Positions 36,462-47,552 are shown, numbered from the stretch's first letter. The stretch: 64,000 nucleotides of DNA from Sipunculus nudus (GCA_026874595.1 CM049320.1:8311464-8375463); one strand, 5' to 3'. Notes: generated from the letters alone by a model not told the origin. Numbers and translations: made by a program.

Positions 36462-36474
36462 TACACTCTAAAAA

Positions 36475-37165
36475 CTGAGGACATGTTTCACGTTTCTATT
36501 TAAAACACCATTCTGTCCAATGTTTCGAAACATGTTTCCAGCATGTGTCAAGACTCACTGATGTTTCAACTGCGAAAACATGTTTTTAATCCTCTTGAAA
36601 CATGTTTATATATAAAGCATGTTTCACGCACAGAGAAAATTTCATGGACAGCAAGATAAAACATGTCTCTGTGTTACATGTTTTTATATGAAATATGTCG
36701 CATATATGACATGTCTTAAGACATGTCTCATTTTTCATAAAACATGTAACTATTTAAAACGTTTGTTTATTCTAAAACATGTAGTTGTCCCATTTTTCGA
36801 AACATGTTTTCTCATAAGAAACATGTTTTAAATTTAGAGTTAAACATGTCTCAGTGTTACATGTCTTTATATGAAATATGTCACATATAAGACATGTTTT
36901 AAGACATGTTTCACTTTCATAAAACATGTAACTATTCCAAACGTCTGTTCAGCCTAAAACGTGTAGTTGTCCCATTTTTCGAAACATGTGTTTTCCAAAG
37001 AAATATGTTTTTAACTTAGAGCAAAACATGTGTTTCATGTTTTTATATGAAATATGTTTCAAACGAAAGTTTCGTTTTCCTAGAAAAAAATAACATTTGC
37101 CCATCGAAGGCATATTTGCATTTTTATCATGTCTCAAAAATGTCTACAAAATAAAACATGTTTTG
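36475..37165. repeat. Subterminal AACATGTTT motif array, left
   Basis: Some 25 or more copies of ACATGTTT, ACATGTCT or CATGTTTC occur on both strands in about 690 bases, many inside the palindrome AAACATGTTT. A longer unit is also doubled: GTTACATGT followed by TTTATATGAAATATGTC occurs near 36675 and 36857. Frames on both strands here are shadows of the motif. Confidence 0.9.
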
Positions 37166-39321
37166 AAAAATATTTAAAGTCACAGAAAATGTTCTTTGTT
37201 GTTTGTCTTTGTCGTTTTATGTCCACTGCAACCATTATGAAAACCTGACGAGGTGCTTCTGATGAAACAACTCATAAATTTACTGGAAAGATAACATTTA
37301 TTCCTTAGACAATGCTTTCTAATTTGGAGGATGCACTGAACAGGAAACGTTTCCAGTATGGGTTATCAGTTATAGGTTATTATATAAAGCTACCAGGAAC
37401 CTTCATTAATTGATTGTCTCCTTAAATTTCCCAGATCAAATACATTACAGCCAGTTGCTGAAGACGAAATCTTATCTATCATAATAATAGAAACATATAT
37501 CAAAACAGAATTACTTATTGTGGGTAAAAAAACATATTAAAAGTGATTTAAAATACCATGTATAAGTCTAAGACTCATAACTGGTCCCATATCATTATAA
37601 AAGGCAGGAACTCTTATCTCAAAAGATGATAAAAGAATATTTTACATATCAGTATATTTAAAATGGGCAATGCTGATAGGCTGATAGTCTGATGGCAGTT
37701 CATGGATTCTACAAAATTTTCGTTAGTTTAAAAATGCTTGGCATTAAATGTGGAATACATAATGCAGACCTATATCAGAAATGGCCATGTATATTATATT
37801 TGAAATACACAGTTTTCTGTAAGTGTTCTTTTACAATAGATGCAGTCATGCACATTAACAGCGATAAGATAAGGTTCATTTAGTATCTACTTAAATATCT
37901 GTTGTCTGCATGTATTCATTTATCATATCAATACTGAATGTACCAGTACTTATACAATTTTGTCTTCCCCATAGCTGTATACACAAATATTATTAACTAT
38001 GAATTACAACAATAATTAAACCTAGCAAACCTAATCTGATCTGCTGCACAATGAATAACAAGGAACTTATGGGTCATGGCGCTCAGCTGGAATTGGTAAC
38101 GAGAAAATTTGTATAAAATTCTAGTAAATGGAAATGAGGTTATATTTTATTTTTTATTAATATTTTAAAAATGTTCAGCATATAAATATACACATAATAT
38201 GCTCTACCGAGTTGTATTACTTACACATTTGGCGTGTTTGGTGTGGACTTTACAATTTTATGGACAACCTGAAAGATGCTGGGGCCTCTCATGATTACAC
38301 ATTTGTATAATTAAAGATTTCATATTCTGACTGCAACATGCATGTAATAAATACCCACTTGGACTGTGTGAAACCCTTTTTAATGTACAATTATGAAGAA
38401 AGTGGAGGTGAGCTACAGTATAATAATACACATTTAATTTAATAATTGCAATAAGGAAAAAAATTGGTGATGAAAGAATTCATTTGATTAAGAAAAATCT
38501 TAATTAATATTTCTGAAAACTGGTTTAACATACTGCCAGTTTAGCTAAAAATGAAATTATATGAACGTTTACTCAATATACCTGACTACAAGCACCAGTG
38601 CTTTGCTCAATAATGCCCAGCCAGCTTAAGAGATTTGAATGAAATGCTATAATGTATACACCAATTTGCAAGTTTTGTTTTAATATTTAATTTCAGCAAT
38701 TTAATTTAATTAAAAAAAATCAACTAAGTTGACAATTCAAGAGAAAACAGATTAAAAATATTTAAATAATGGCTAAAAGTAGCTGCTCTCATAGCTTTAA
38801 TATATAATAAATAAGTTTAAACCTATTACAATTTACAACTGAAAATATAAAATACAGCTTGCATTTAATTCTAAACACTTAAAAGCCAAAGAGTCTTAGT
38901 CAGCGAGCTAAAACTGTAAAAGTTGAATAATTATTTGATAAAAACCTCTTAAAAAGTTGCTCTTGAATTTTCTAATAGCAATAAGAACATTTAAGTGTAT
39001 CAAATTTTTCTTAACATTAAATATCTTTCTTCTTCCGAAAGAAAACTTGAAACATGCATTATATTTTATGAGTGTTAATTTTTTCATATGAAGTATATTC
39101 CTTTTAGATATTTTTTTTTATGTTGGACTGTTTTCTACAATCTAACCAAACACATCCTGAATCAGAAAACAACTTAGGTTTACTAGCATGAAAAAACTGT
39201 AAATTAAATGTTCCAATACTATAAATTTTTGCATGCACTGTAACAACTGCAAGTATTGCAATTATATAAAAGTGACTATCATATTTATATGTTTTTTGAA
39301 GGTAGCAACACTGATCTCAGA
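37166..39321. other. CpG-poor interior, no recognised gene
   Basis: AT-rich, CpG-poor DNA without microsatellites. A minus-strand AATAAA at about 37297-37302 could be a polyadenylation signal if a minus-strand transcript crosses the region. No frame has recognisable domains. Confidence 0.4.
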
Positions 39322-39573
39322 TCATGAATGAGCATTTACAGAATTCAGACATACAAATATATTTACTTTCAGTGTTTCTGGCTTCAGTCTGACTACAGCC
39401 AATTTTTTACAGCCAAAAAGGGTAATAGAAAATACAGAAAAGGCTGGCATCAACAAAATCTCCCATGACTGAAGATTTCTCAGCAATTCAGCATAGTTGA
39501 GAGGCACATCAGCTGCTATTCTTATTAGTGTATCAAAAGAATCTATCAGAGCAATACTGAAAGCACCCTAATT
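39322..39573 (-). CDS. Exon-like frame with a weak GH47/EDEM-like motif
   Basis: After an AG at about 39574 the minus strand reads GAFSIALIDSFDTLIRI and continues to TGA at 39322. The block A-L-I-D-x-F-D-T-L resembles the L-T-L-I-D-x-L-D-T-L motif near the start of the catalytic domain of glycosyl hydrolase family 47 (ER degradation-enhancing mannosidase-like proteins). The following residues (AADVPLNYAELLRNLQSW) fit less well, the pyrimidine tract before the AG is weak, and no neighbouring exon is found. A captured or chance fragment is as likely as a real exon. Confidence 0.2.
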
Positions 39574-40939
39574 AAACATCTAATAATTTCATAATACCAA
39601 ATCCTTGGTTTGTATCACTTTAATGTAAATTTGAAATTAGAATCCTAAAACAAGGCCTCCATCTGTAAATACTTGAAGCTTTACAAGGTTACATTTATGC
39701 AATCAATCATGACAATTAAATACTACAAATTACACATTTGCCAAATATAGCCTGTACCATCACATTTGGAACTTTAACATAAATACAAGTTTGGTGCAAA
39801 TGAAGCCTCATACAAATAATGAAAAACATGATTAATCAGCCAGATTGTACAAGAATAAGTAACTGCTGTATGTTCACAGTGATTCATCAAACATTTCCAA
39901 GAGTTGGAAAAATCCAGTTACCATAAAAAAGAGTGAAACATTTTATATATGTGAATAGTAAAATTCATAAAAGATTTCTCAGAAAATATGTAGAACACTA
40001 AGGATGTAACAAAAGAATCAAATACTAAATTATTTTAATGCAGCCACAAACTGTGGAAGAAGTCCTTATTGGGCACTTTATTTTCAAGACACTCTTCCTG
40101 AAGTGGGTTAAGAAGTTGCATGTATTGTGCTGGGTTAGTTATATTAAGAATAGAGTGCGAAGTAGGTACGAGGTTTTCCATACTGAACCATTCTCAAATA
40201 AACATATCTTCATGGAGTTACTCAAAATAGCACCTGACCTCACTTCTCCATTGTCTATGATAAAACAGGTGTTGGTTCTGTACCCTCTTGTGTACAAAAT
40301 GAATCTTCTTTGACATCTTTCTGAAAAAGGTGTAGCAATTTATCAGTAGCTAAATTGTGTTATTTCCATAGTCAGTTTGGAGAAAAAGATGAAATAGTAT
40401 TAACAGTCAGCAACACAGCTGACAGTTCTTAAACATGCATGCAGCTGCATGGAATGCACTGACATCAGCTAGATACTGACACAAGTCCAAAAAGAATTTA
40501 TTATAGTTATTTATATGTTGGTTTCTTTTATAAAATGAAAATGTCCACTTCTTACATTTTATTCAAATACTGTTTACACCTGGTAACATAATGATGATAT
40601 ATAAGAATAAGGCCTCTAAAAGTTATACCTCTTTAATGCAATATTAATGTTTACAACAATTGAATCAAAGACCCCTAAGGAATTTAAAGCTGCTGGCTAT
40701 CAAAATATGTTGCAAGCATCTGTCATTTAATAATTCAGTGGCATTGACAATAACAAAATAAAACATCACATGTACTTTATATTTAATCGAGGATTCAAAA
40801 ATATGTTACCTGCAAATATGTTCAACTATTACCAAAAATTATACAAGAAGGAAAAATTTGCTTCCTTGTTAATAATAGAAAATTTGGATAAAGTGAAGCA
40901 AGAATTACTAAATTAAATAATCACTCTCTCCCCAAATTC
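39574..40939. other. CpG-poor interior, no recognised gene
   Basis: The 91-codon plus-strand frame at 40038-40313 has no recognised motif. No splice-supported exon. Confidence 0.4.
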
Positions 40940-41790
40940 ACTCCAGGGTAAACTGGAACCACTATACCACCATTACCACCAATATACCCACATCCAGCCT
41001 TGGTACCCTGGAAACCATCCCACCACCAATATTTACCCATCCAGCCTGGGTATCAAAAGCAGTCCCACCACCAACACTTATGTACACAGATCCAGCCTTG
41101 GTACCCTGGACTCCATTCCAACAACATCCATGTACACACATCCAACCTTGATACCCTTGACCCAATTCCAGCAACACCCATGTACACATATCCAGCCTTT
41201 GTACCCTGGACCACATTCCACAAACATCCATGATCACACATCCAGCCTTTGTACCCTGGACTCCAGTCCATCACCAGTCATGTAATCACATATCCAGCCT
41301 TAGTACCCTAGACCCAGTTCCATCAACACTGTGTGCACACAACCATCCTTGGTACCACCACCAGTCATGTTTTCACACATCCAGACTTGGTATCCTGAAC
41401 CCTATTCCACAAGCACCACCTATATGCATGCATCCAGCACTGGTACCCTGGATCCTATTCCCCCAACACTACAAATGTGCACACATCCATTCTTGGTACC
41501 CTGAACCCCATTCCACCAACACCCATGTACTTTCAACCAGCCTTGGTACCTTGGACCTAAGTTCACCACCAGTCATGTATTCGCACATCCAGACTTGGTG
41601 CTCTGAACCCAGTTCCACCAACACCCATGTACACACACCCAGCCATGGTACTCTTGACCAAAACCCACAAGCACCACACATCAAGCATTGGTACCCTGGA
41701 CTCCATTCACACATCCAGCCTTGTTACTGTGGAACCTATTCCACCATCACCACTCATGTACACACATTCAGCATTGATAAGATGCATAAA
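40940..41790. repeat. Minisatellite, about 17 units of about 50 bp
   Basis: The unit contains CATCCAGCCTTGGTACCCTG, then GACCCCATTCCACCAACA and CCCATGTACACA, repeated with substitutions and small indels. Because 50 is not a multiple of three, successive units shift frame. With few stops in the unit, long frames open on both strands, including the longest in the window (192 codons, 41230-41808). They are artefacts. Confidence 0.95.
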
Positions 41791-43055
41791 TTACCTTTTT
41801 GTTTATGATGTGCTCATGAGGTAATCTTTTAACATGCTGCAGATTTAATCTAAACAAATATAATATTGCACATAATTACAGGTTTTGAATTTGCTAATTT
41901 TATCATTCTGATCACAAATTACTTATGTTATCCTTATTCATCTTCTAAATTCAAGGTTTCAGTAAAACTGCCTTGAAAAATTTAACAAAATTATCATTGC
42001 AAAGCCTACTTCTTGAAACAGCAAAATTTTCATCATGCATCACATTTGATAAAGAAATATCTTACCTACTCAGCAGCCAATACATGTATACTTGGGTCCA
42101 CAATGCACCCAAAGATGGGTCATGGTTATGCCGAACCAAATTGAATTTTGCACAGTAGTTTCTAATAAAAAGCTGCTAATGACCACTTTTTTACTTTAAA
42201 AAATATAAAAACAACATGTCTATTTTAAAGCAATTTTTAAATATAAAAAGACTCCAAATTTCAAAGACTGCCACAGTCATTAGTATTTCCTGCTTGCTTG
42301 ATTGCCCCCTGTTAAATGTACTTACTTGCAGGGTCATCATAACCAGGGTGGTTAACACCCCCCCCCCGAAGATAAATTGACGCTACTACTTACTTGTGTT
42401 CTGGACTAACATGGAATAAGTGCACTGGAAAGTCTTATATTCAGGGGCACGGCATTGTGGGGTTGGGGGTTCCAAGGGGTCAAGAAAGCCCCCCCCCCTT
42501 TACAATGACAACCAGTGAACTATTGGCCCTTTAGAGGGCTGTATCCCATCAGCTTTTGAAAAGTAGGACTTTTATTTTGGAAATCCCCCCCCGAGGTTAG
42601 ATCCCCCCATCTTTCCAAAATCCTGTACATACCCTTGTATATGAATTGTCTCATAAGTGACATTACTGTATTTGAATGTTGGTTTGTACTTTACGTTGCA
42701 TACTAATTCTTGTGAAGGTAAAATGTCGTTGTAATTTATATAAAGCATGAATATTTGTATCTCTATGAGCGATATTATGAATATATATACTGTTCACAAA
42801 CTTAACGTTTGACTCACCTTTTAATTTCTGGCAAATTATATTTTGGGTTGCTACAGGAAACCTTCTCTGCGCCCTAGACTGAACATCATCCAAGGTGGAC
42901 CTGGTAATTGCTCAAAATCACGTTCCGTTTTTTCGGAAGTTTTCATCTTTCCCGCGATCACTGACAATCAGTTTATCATATGAATGGGGAGAATATTCGG
43001 TCATGTGATCAGTGGCAAAAAATAACGGCGGTTAAAACAAGTAAAATGTAATTTT
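41791..43055. other. No recognised gene; poly-C tracts
   Basis: C runs at about 42357-42367, 42490-42500 and 42585-42592 sit among GGGG/CCCC-rich stretches that resemble worn ends of the small TIR element seen at 43545. No exon. Confidence 0.4.
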
Positions 43056-43240
43056 TCGCTCGAGACATGTCTTAAAACATGTATTTGACATGTTTCCCAC
43101 ATGTAACGACATAGCATGATGTTTCAATGGACCCAATTTTGAAACAAACGGTGAAACATGTTTTGAAACATGTCTAAAATTGGAACATGTTTGCATACAA
43201 AACATGCTAAACATCATGTAAAACATCTGTGAAACGTCAT
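43056..43240. repeat. Subterminal AACATGTTT motif array, right
   Basis: About ten ACATGTTT/AACATGTC motifs in under 200 bases, in the same style as the left array, directly inside the right TIR. Confidence 0.88.
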
Positions 43241-43253
43241 TTTTTAGAGTGTA

Positions 43254-43544
43254 GTTGTTTGCATGCTTATACACCGTTTTTAATCGATTTTTGAAAAAAA
43301 ATATTCGATTTAATCAAATTTAAAAGAAAACGACCAATCTTCGATTAAATGATTAATCGGCAAACCACTATGAGCTTTACTGAGTATCATTTCGGTTCTC
43401 AATGAAGAATCTGCGTGAGAATTTTCAGTCAGTAATGGAAGCTATTATAAATCTGTCGTGAGTCACAATTCTAAAGCTTACTTTTCACACAAGATATTTT
43501 CAGCTGCATCTTAAATACAGGGATTATCACGTGGTGTCCTTTTT
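43254..43544. other. Stretch with no supported gene
   Basis: AT-rich DNA with TTAATCG/CGATTAA inverted motifs at 43275-43365. Nothing else recognised. Confidence 0.45.
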
Positions 43545-43749
43545 CAGGGGCGGATCCAGGTCTTTAGAAAAATTGGGCTGGACACCCTGGCTCAGATGGT
43601 CGCGTGGGCTCGGAATGTCAGCAGACGTATACATAAATAGCGCAGCAGGCAGAAATAGGGAAATAAACTTATGTTTTTCGTTTTTGATCTTCATTTCTTT
43701 CATATTCTTTGTTTGAGAAAGCCCCCCCCCCCCCCCAAATTGGCCCCTG
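43545..43749. mobile_element. Small TIR element (205 bp) with poly-C
   Basis: The left end CAGGGGCGGATCCAGG and the right end read inward CAGGGGCCAATTTGGGG share their first seven bases. A 15-base C run (43722-43736) lies inside the right end. Similar GGGGCGGATCCAGG elements with G-runs are common in animal genomes as short non-autonomous DNA elements. The flanking eight bases do not match, so the insertion is not proven. Confidence 0.45.
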
Positions 43750-44218
43750 CATTTACGTATTAATTAAGAAGCCATCAGAACGTGCTCTGCTATACCTTAT
43801 GTATGTGATTCAATATTATATTTATAGAAGACTTAGAAGACGATGAGGTTCTGAAGTTGTCAGGCGCAGTTTCCGGAAAACAGAGTGTAACAGTTTCTTG
43901 AAGCCTACGTCCTATAACCAAGACGCACAATGATATCAGTCTAAATGTTTCAGACATTTCCTTCTGCCAGTCAGAACATCAGCGTTCGTAACCAGTTCAA
44001 CTGTGGATTTTCATTCAATTCGTGAGCCTTGTTTCAGTGGGGGACGTGTCTCCTTATCATAAAGTGGGAAACTATGTACCTTTGTCGATCTCACTTCTTA
44101 ATATATGCCTAAAGGTTTTTTTGGTTTGTTGGGCTACTCAAAATGAGAAGAAAATTATATATAATATGCGGTAGTTGGCCCCTAAACCGGCGTAATCCAC
44201 AGCTCACATTACAGCTGT
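43750..44218. other. Stretch with no supported gene
   Basis: Unrecognised sequence upstream of the miniature LTR element. Confidence 0.45.
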
Positions 44219-44374
44219 TGTTACGAACACAAATTGCTCAGGGAAAAAGACTTTGCTGATCTGGATTCGAACCCATGTCGGTGGCGCTTAAGTCCGGCGT
44301 ACCAACCGCTTCGCTAGTAAAACAAGCTTTACTAGCGAGACAGTTCGGTCCGCTTTTATGTCACTCGTAACGCA
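44219..44374 (-). repeat. TRIM 3' LTR
   Basis: On the minus strand it runs from TGCGTTACGAG to TTCGTAACA. The start is slightly altered: two extra bases relative to the inverted terminal TGTTACG. The tRNA-like core shows TAGCGAAGCGGTTGGTACG and GGGTTCGAATCC. Confidence 0.8.
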
Positions 44375-44383
44375 CCCCCTCTT
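44375..44383 (-). promoter_or_regulatory. Polypurine tract (AAGAGGGGG)
   Basis: On the minus strand this nine-base purine run directly precedes the 3' LTR, the position where plus-strand DNA synthesis is primed in LTR elements. Confidence 0.7.
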
Positions 44384-44500
44384 AAGAGTGTTCTGCTATC
44401 AGAACAAGACTATCCCAAGAGTCACACCTTCGGTGAACTAGGTGGCGTTATTATCTAATTACTTCAAACCACCATTCCCGGGGCCACAAAGTTTGCCGTC

Positions 44501-44518
44501 ATCCCGGAGGAGCCCCCA
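44501..44518 (-). promoter_or_regulatory. Primer-binding site complementary to tRNA-Pro
   Basis: On the minus strand TGGGGGCTCCTCCGGGAT starts two bases after the 5' LTR. The conserved animal tRNA-Pro 3' end is ATCCCGGACGAGCCCCCA, and the site is complementary to it at 17 of 18 positions. Position and length are those of a retroelement primer site. Confidence 0.8.
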
Positions 44519-44520
44519 TT

Positions 44521-44672
44521 TGTTACGAAGAAAATTTGTTCAGGGAAAAAGACTGGGCCGATCCGAGATTCGAACCAATGTCGCTGGCGCTCAAGTCCGG
44601 CGTACCAACCGCTTCGCAAAGCAAGCGTTACTAGAGAGGCAGTTCGGTCCGTTTTTATGTCATCCCATAACA
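44521..44672 (-). repeat. TRIM 5' LTR
   Basis: On the minus strand it begins TGTTATGGGATGACATAAAA and ends CTTCGTAACA. A-box-like TTGCGAAGCGGTTGGTACG and B-box-like TTGGTTCGAATCTC lie about 35 bases apart, as in tRNA genes. The frames at 44442-44678 (both strands) are shadows. Confidence 0.8.
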
Positions 44673-45868
44673 TTGTAAACCAAACTCTAATTATGAATAA
44701 AATATGGTGTTGAAAATTGAGAAAAAAATAGCTTTTACGTAACTAATATAATTAGTTTATACTCCGTAAATATGGCGGGACTAAAGAAAATAATTATATT
44801 CGTAGGGAGAGGTTGTCTTTTTTGTCAAAAGGGGGTTGCCCGGAGAATTTCATAAATGTAGTCAATTACTTGCACAAAATGTTGCATTATGACGATGATG
44901 TATAAGCCAGAGGGGAGGTCACATGGTTATGTAGACTTCATGGAGGGACGTATCCGGGCAACATTTTTTCTTTCTCTAGTACAGTGATGAACTCAAAGTA
45001 AAATTTACGTCTCTGGTTCTGGGCTGAATTTTTAAGAAACAGTTTCATTGCCGATTTCATCCCTTGGAGAACTCGAGTCTATGCTTACCAAGGATTGATA
45101 CAGGCCGGTGCACGCACGATATAAGCCGGCAGTGATACAGACTATTCACGTAGCGTCGTATCGGAGGAACAGAAGTACCTGTACCCGGGAAGGAGGTTCT
45201 GCATCCCAATGATAGCAGGTTTGGTCGGTTATTCATATCAGATAACTAACTACCGGGCTTTCAAATTCAAGCAAAAATACCCTTCATAAGTCCGCTCTAT
45301 CAACAGACTGCTCGTTCATTCCAATATCGATTGTCGTATTTCGTATCTAACATTTAAAGAGCACCTGCTGTGTTCCTTGTTATGGATTTTTTCACAAGAT
45401 TTAGGTTTATAGTATTTTTTCAGCAGTTTTGGTAGAGTTGCAAAAAAAATAAAAAAAAGTCGGAAAAGAAGTTGCACAAATATTATTTAAATGCAGATTT
45501 ATAGGAATTAGGATTTTACAGGATTTATTAGAATTCAGTTAAACATATTGGAGACGAGAGATGGACAGAAGAGGCTGACATTGAAAGGAGGACAGTGTCA
45601 GGAGTAAAAAAAAAAGAATTTAGAAGCGAAGACAGATATCCTTATAGTCGTACGAGCATCAACACACACGCGAGCGTCTACTGTATAAGCCAAGAGTGTA
45701 GGTTTATTAAACGAAATGAGATACATACCAAATACCCCAACGGGAACATTTAAGGTTTTTAATGGTATCATTTGAATATAACAAATTTCCTTGGTGGAAG
45801 GACGGACTCGAAAACTCAGTGTCCGTCCTCGCCGACAAGTGTGGGGAAAAAGCCTTTATATTGCTAAT
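44673..45868. other. Stretch with no supported gene; short hairpin
   Basis: GGACGGAC and GTCCGTCC form an 8-bp inverted repeat with a 13-base loop at 45800-45828. The minus strand is open for about 55 codons near 45055-45225 but without splice context. The plus frame of the next exon-like island reaches back to about 45783. Confidence 0.4.
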
Positions 45869-45923
45869 ATGAAGCCCAAGAGACGGTCCTACGACGGAGC
45901 TATGGCCGGATTATACCATATTG
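45869..45923 (+). CDS. Candidate first coding exon, unrecognised
   Basis: ATG at 45869 opens 18 codons (MKPKRRSYDGAMAGLYHI) plus one base, then a strong donor (CATATTG then GTAAGC). The frame is open upstream to about 45783, so it could instead be part of a longer internal exon with an acceptor near 45798. The single leftover base fits the exon at 54507-54658, which begins with two bases of a codon; the join would give glycine. The basic KPKRR followed by a short hydrophobic piece does not look like a signal peptide. No family is recognised. Confidence 0.33.
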
Positions 45924-46601
45924 GTAAGCATTTCATTTTGTATTACGAGAAATGTCAAGCCACCTGAGATTTTGACTCTGGGTGGAAACGGTGTAGTCTG
46001 TCGTGGAGTACGACTGTCATGACATATTTCACGATGAGAGATTTTGTTCTACCCTTTGCTCAGCGTCCCCCACCTCTATGAATTCTATCCCTTCCTCATC
46101 TGTCTCGGTGACTCCCAGAGCATTTGAACCACTATCCGTTACGTAAATAACAATCACTGTTGATTTTGCCTAGGGGCGTTTTTTCTTTGCTGGTTTGGTT
46201 AAAAAAATACAAAATACAGTGTCGTACTTCCCTTTGTTCAGTATTTTTGCATATTTTATATCAGGTTTGCGCTGACAAGCAAGGCGATTTTCAGCATTGT
46301 TCTCCAATTGTTCTACCCTGACAGCTTCATTTCGCTTATAAGGATATAGTTCCTTAATTATTGCTGAAAACCTAATCTGTTTTCAACCAGACAGAATGGT
46401 ACTAACGAAAAAAAGTTTTTTTTTTATATTCTAATATTTTCTTTCTTCATTTCCGCGTTTTTCACCCAGTTTTAACCAAGTAATCTTAGGATTACAATCA
46501 AATTTTCGAAATAAATATAACATTTATAAGAAAAATAATAATAAAAATGAAATAATCAATTCAGATCTTGGCTTTCGTATCATCTTGTATATTAAGTTTT
46601 A

Positions 46602-46665
<64 letters not shown>

Positions 46666-47302
46666 GTAAACATTTTAATAAGATTCCTAACAAACCCCAT
46701 GATATATCGATATATCTTCTTTAAACACTGGAATTCCTTCTCTCTGCCAAAAAAAGAAGACATGTAAAATTCTTGAATAAACTTTATTTTTTCTGTTTTA
46801 TCCATCTAAACCCTTCCTTGAGACTAAGATATTCTTTTAACAATACTTACAATTTTTTAATCCCTTAGAAATTAAATAATACATGAGAGAACCATGTTTT
46901 ATAACTTCCTTTAATTAAAAGTGAAACATAAACATTTCCATTGCCATGGCACGAAATCTCCATAAACTTCTTGGTTCACTTAGTCATCAATTTGACATTC
47001 AGTAATTTTGTCTACAACTGTCACATATCTAAAACAGCTACTTTTATAGCACGTAGAAAATTGACTCACGTGTAATAGTTTGGTCGACATGTCTGAATCA
47101 ACCTGAATCAAGTCTGGAAAATCACCCTTTCAAATTCTGACACCATTCAATTTAACAACACACCAGCCATGAATATCGTCCAGTCTCCACTATAGGGGCG
47201 ATGGTGTCCCAAAGCGTTGACAAATGAAATCATTCCGGAATTCAATAAATATTAAAAGAATTGCACGATATTTGACATCAGAGGAAGTAAACGGATGTAT
47301 AA
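45924..47302. other. Stretch with no supported gene; long (AT)n
   Basis: A pure AT run lies at 46605-46663. Nothing else is recognised. If the linked exon model is right, this is intron. Confidence 0.45.
46605..46663. repeat. (AT)n microsatellite
   Basis: Pure AT run of about 59 bp. Confidence 0.97.
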
Positions 47303-47552
47303 GCCTACCGCACATGCAGATGCTTGGTGTGTAGTCTTCCCCATTGCTGGATCATAACACCGAGGAACCTACAAAAGACGCACTAGTTTTTGAGTGATAC
47401 ACGGCTGTGGGGTACAGCATTCCATTAAGCCTGCAGAGCGCTCACCCTGGGTTTGGGCCAACCATGAAAATCTCACCGCTCCTCTGCGGAGATTTGAACC
47501 CACGATCTCTCGGCTTTCAATCCTGTGCTGTACCCCTGGGCCACGGAGCCGG
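47303..47552 (-). mobile_element. tRNA-derived SINE, family 1, copy 3
   Basis: The minus-strand head at 47552 reads CCGGCTCCGTGGCCCAGGGG, then TACAGCACAGG, then the B box GGGTTCAAATCTC. The body aligns with copy 1 (CCCAGGGTGAGC, TGCAGGCTTAATGGAA, GTATCACTC) and with copy 2 (GGTTCCTCGGTGTTATGA). It is the best-preserved head of the three. Confidence 0.78.

Larger units (their letters stand above)
36462..43253. mobile_element. Large TIR-bounded region (6.8 kb), candidate DNA transposon
   Basis: The left end reads TACACTCTAAAAACTGAGG and the right end read inward TACACTCTAAAAAATGACG, agreeing at 17 of 19 positions. Each end is followed inward by a dense array of AACATGTTT-type motifs. TA stands at both extremes, consistent with a TA duplication around CACTCTAAAAA ends. 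The interior is CpG-poor, lacks the long (AT)n tracts found elsewhere, and contains a minisatellite and one exon-like frame. No transposase is visible. It may be one element, or two smaller copies of the same family on either side of unrelated DNA; the sequence alone does not decide. Confidence 0.5.
44219..44672 (-). mobile_element. Miniature LTR retrotransposon (TRIM) with tRNA-like promoter in its LTRs
   Basis: Two direct repeats of 156 and 152 bp flank only 146 bp of internal DNA. On the minus strand: 5' LTR (44672-44521, TGTTATGG...CGTAACA), two bases, a primer-binding site matching tRNA-Pro, a short non-coding centre, a purine tract, then the 3' LTR (44374-44219). All parts stand in the order of an LTR retrotransposon, but there is no gag or pol, so an autonomous relative would have to supply the enzymes. 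Each LTR contains a tRNA-like A/B box pair. No clean target duplication is visible (GCTGT left, TTGTA right). A solo copy lies at 9523-9681. Confidence 0.8.

Noticed and set aside
41230-41808. 192-codon open frame, the longest in the window
   Set aside because: It is a translation of a 50-bp minisatellite. The period is not a multiple of three and both strands are open, so it is not a gene.
44442-44678. Overlapping 69- and 78-codon frames on both strands
   Set aside because: They cross the TRIM's LTR, primer site and centre.
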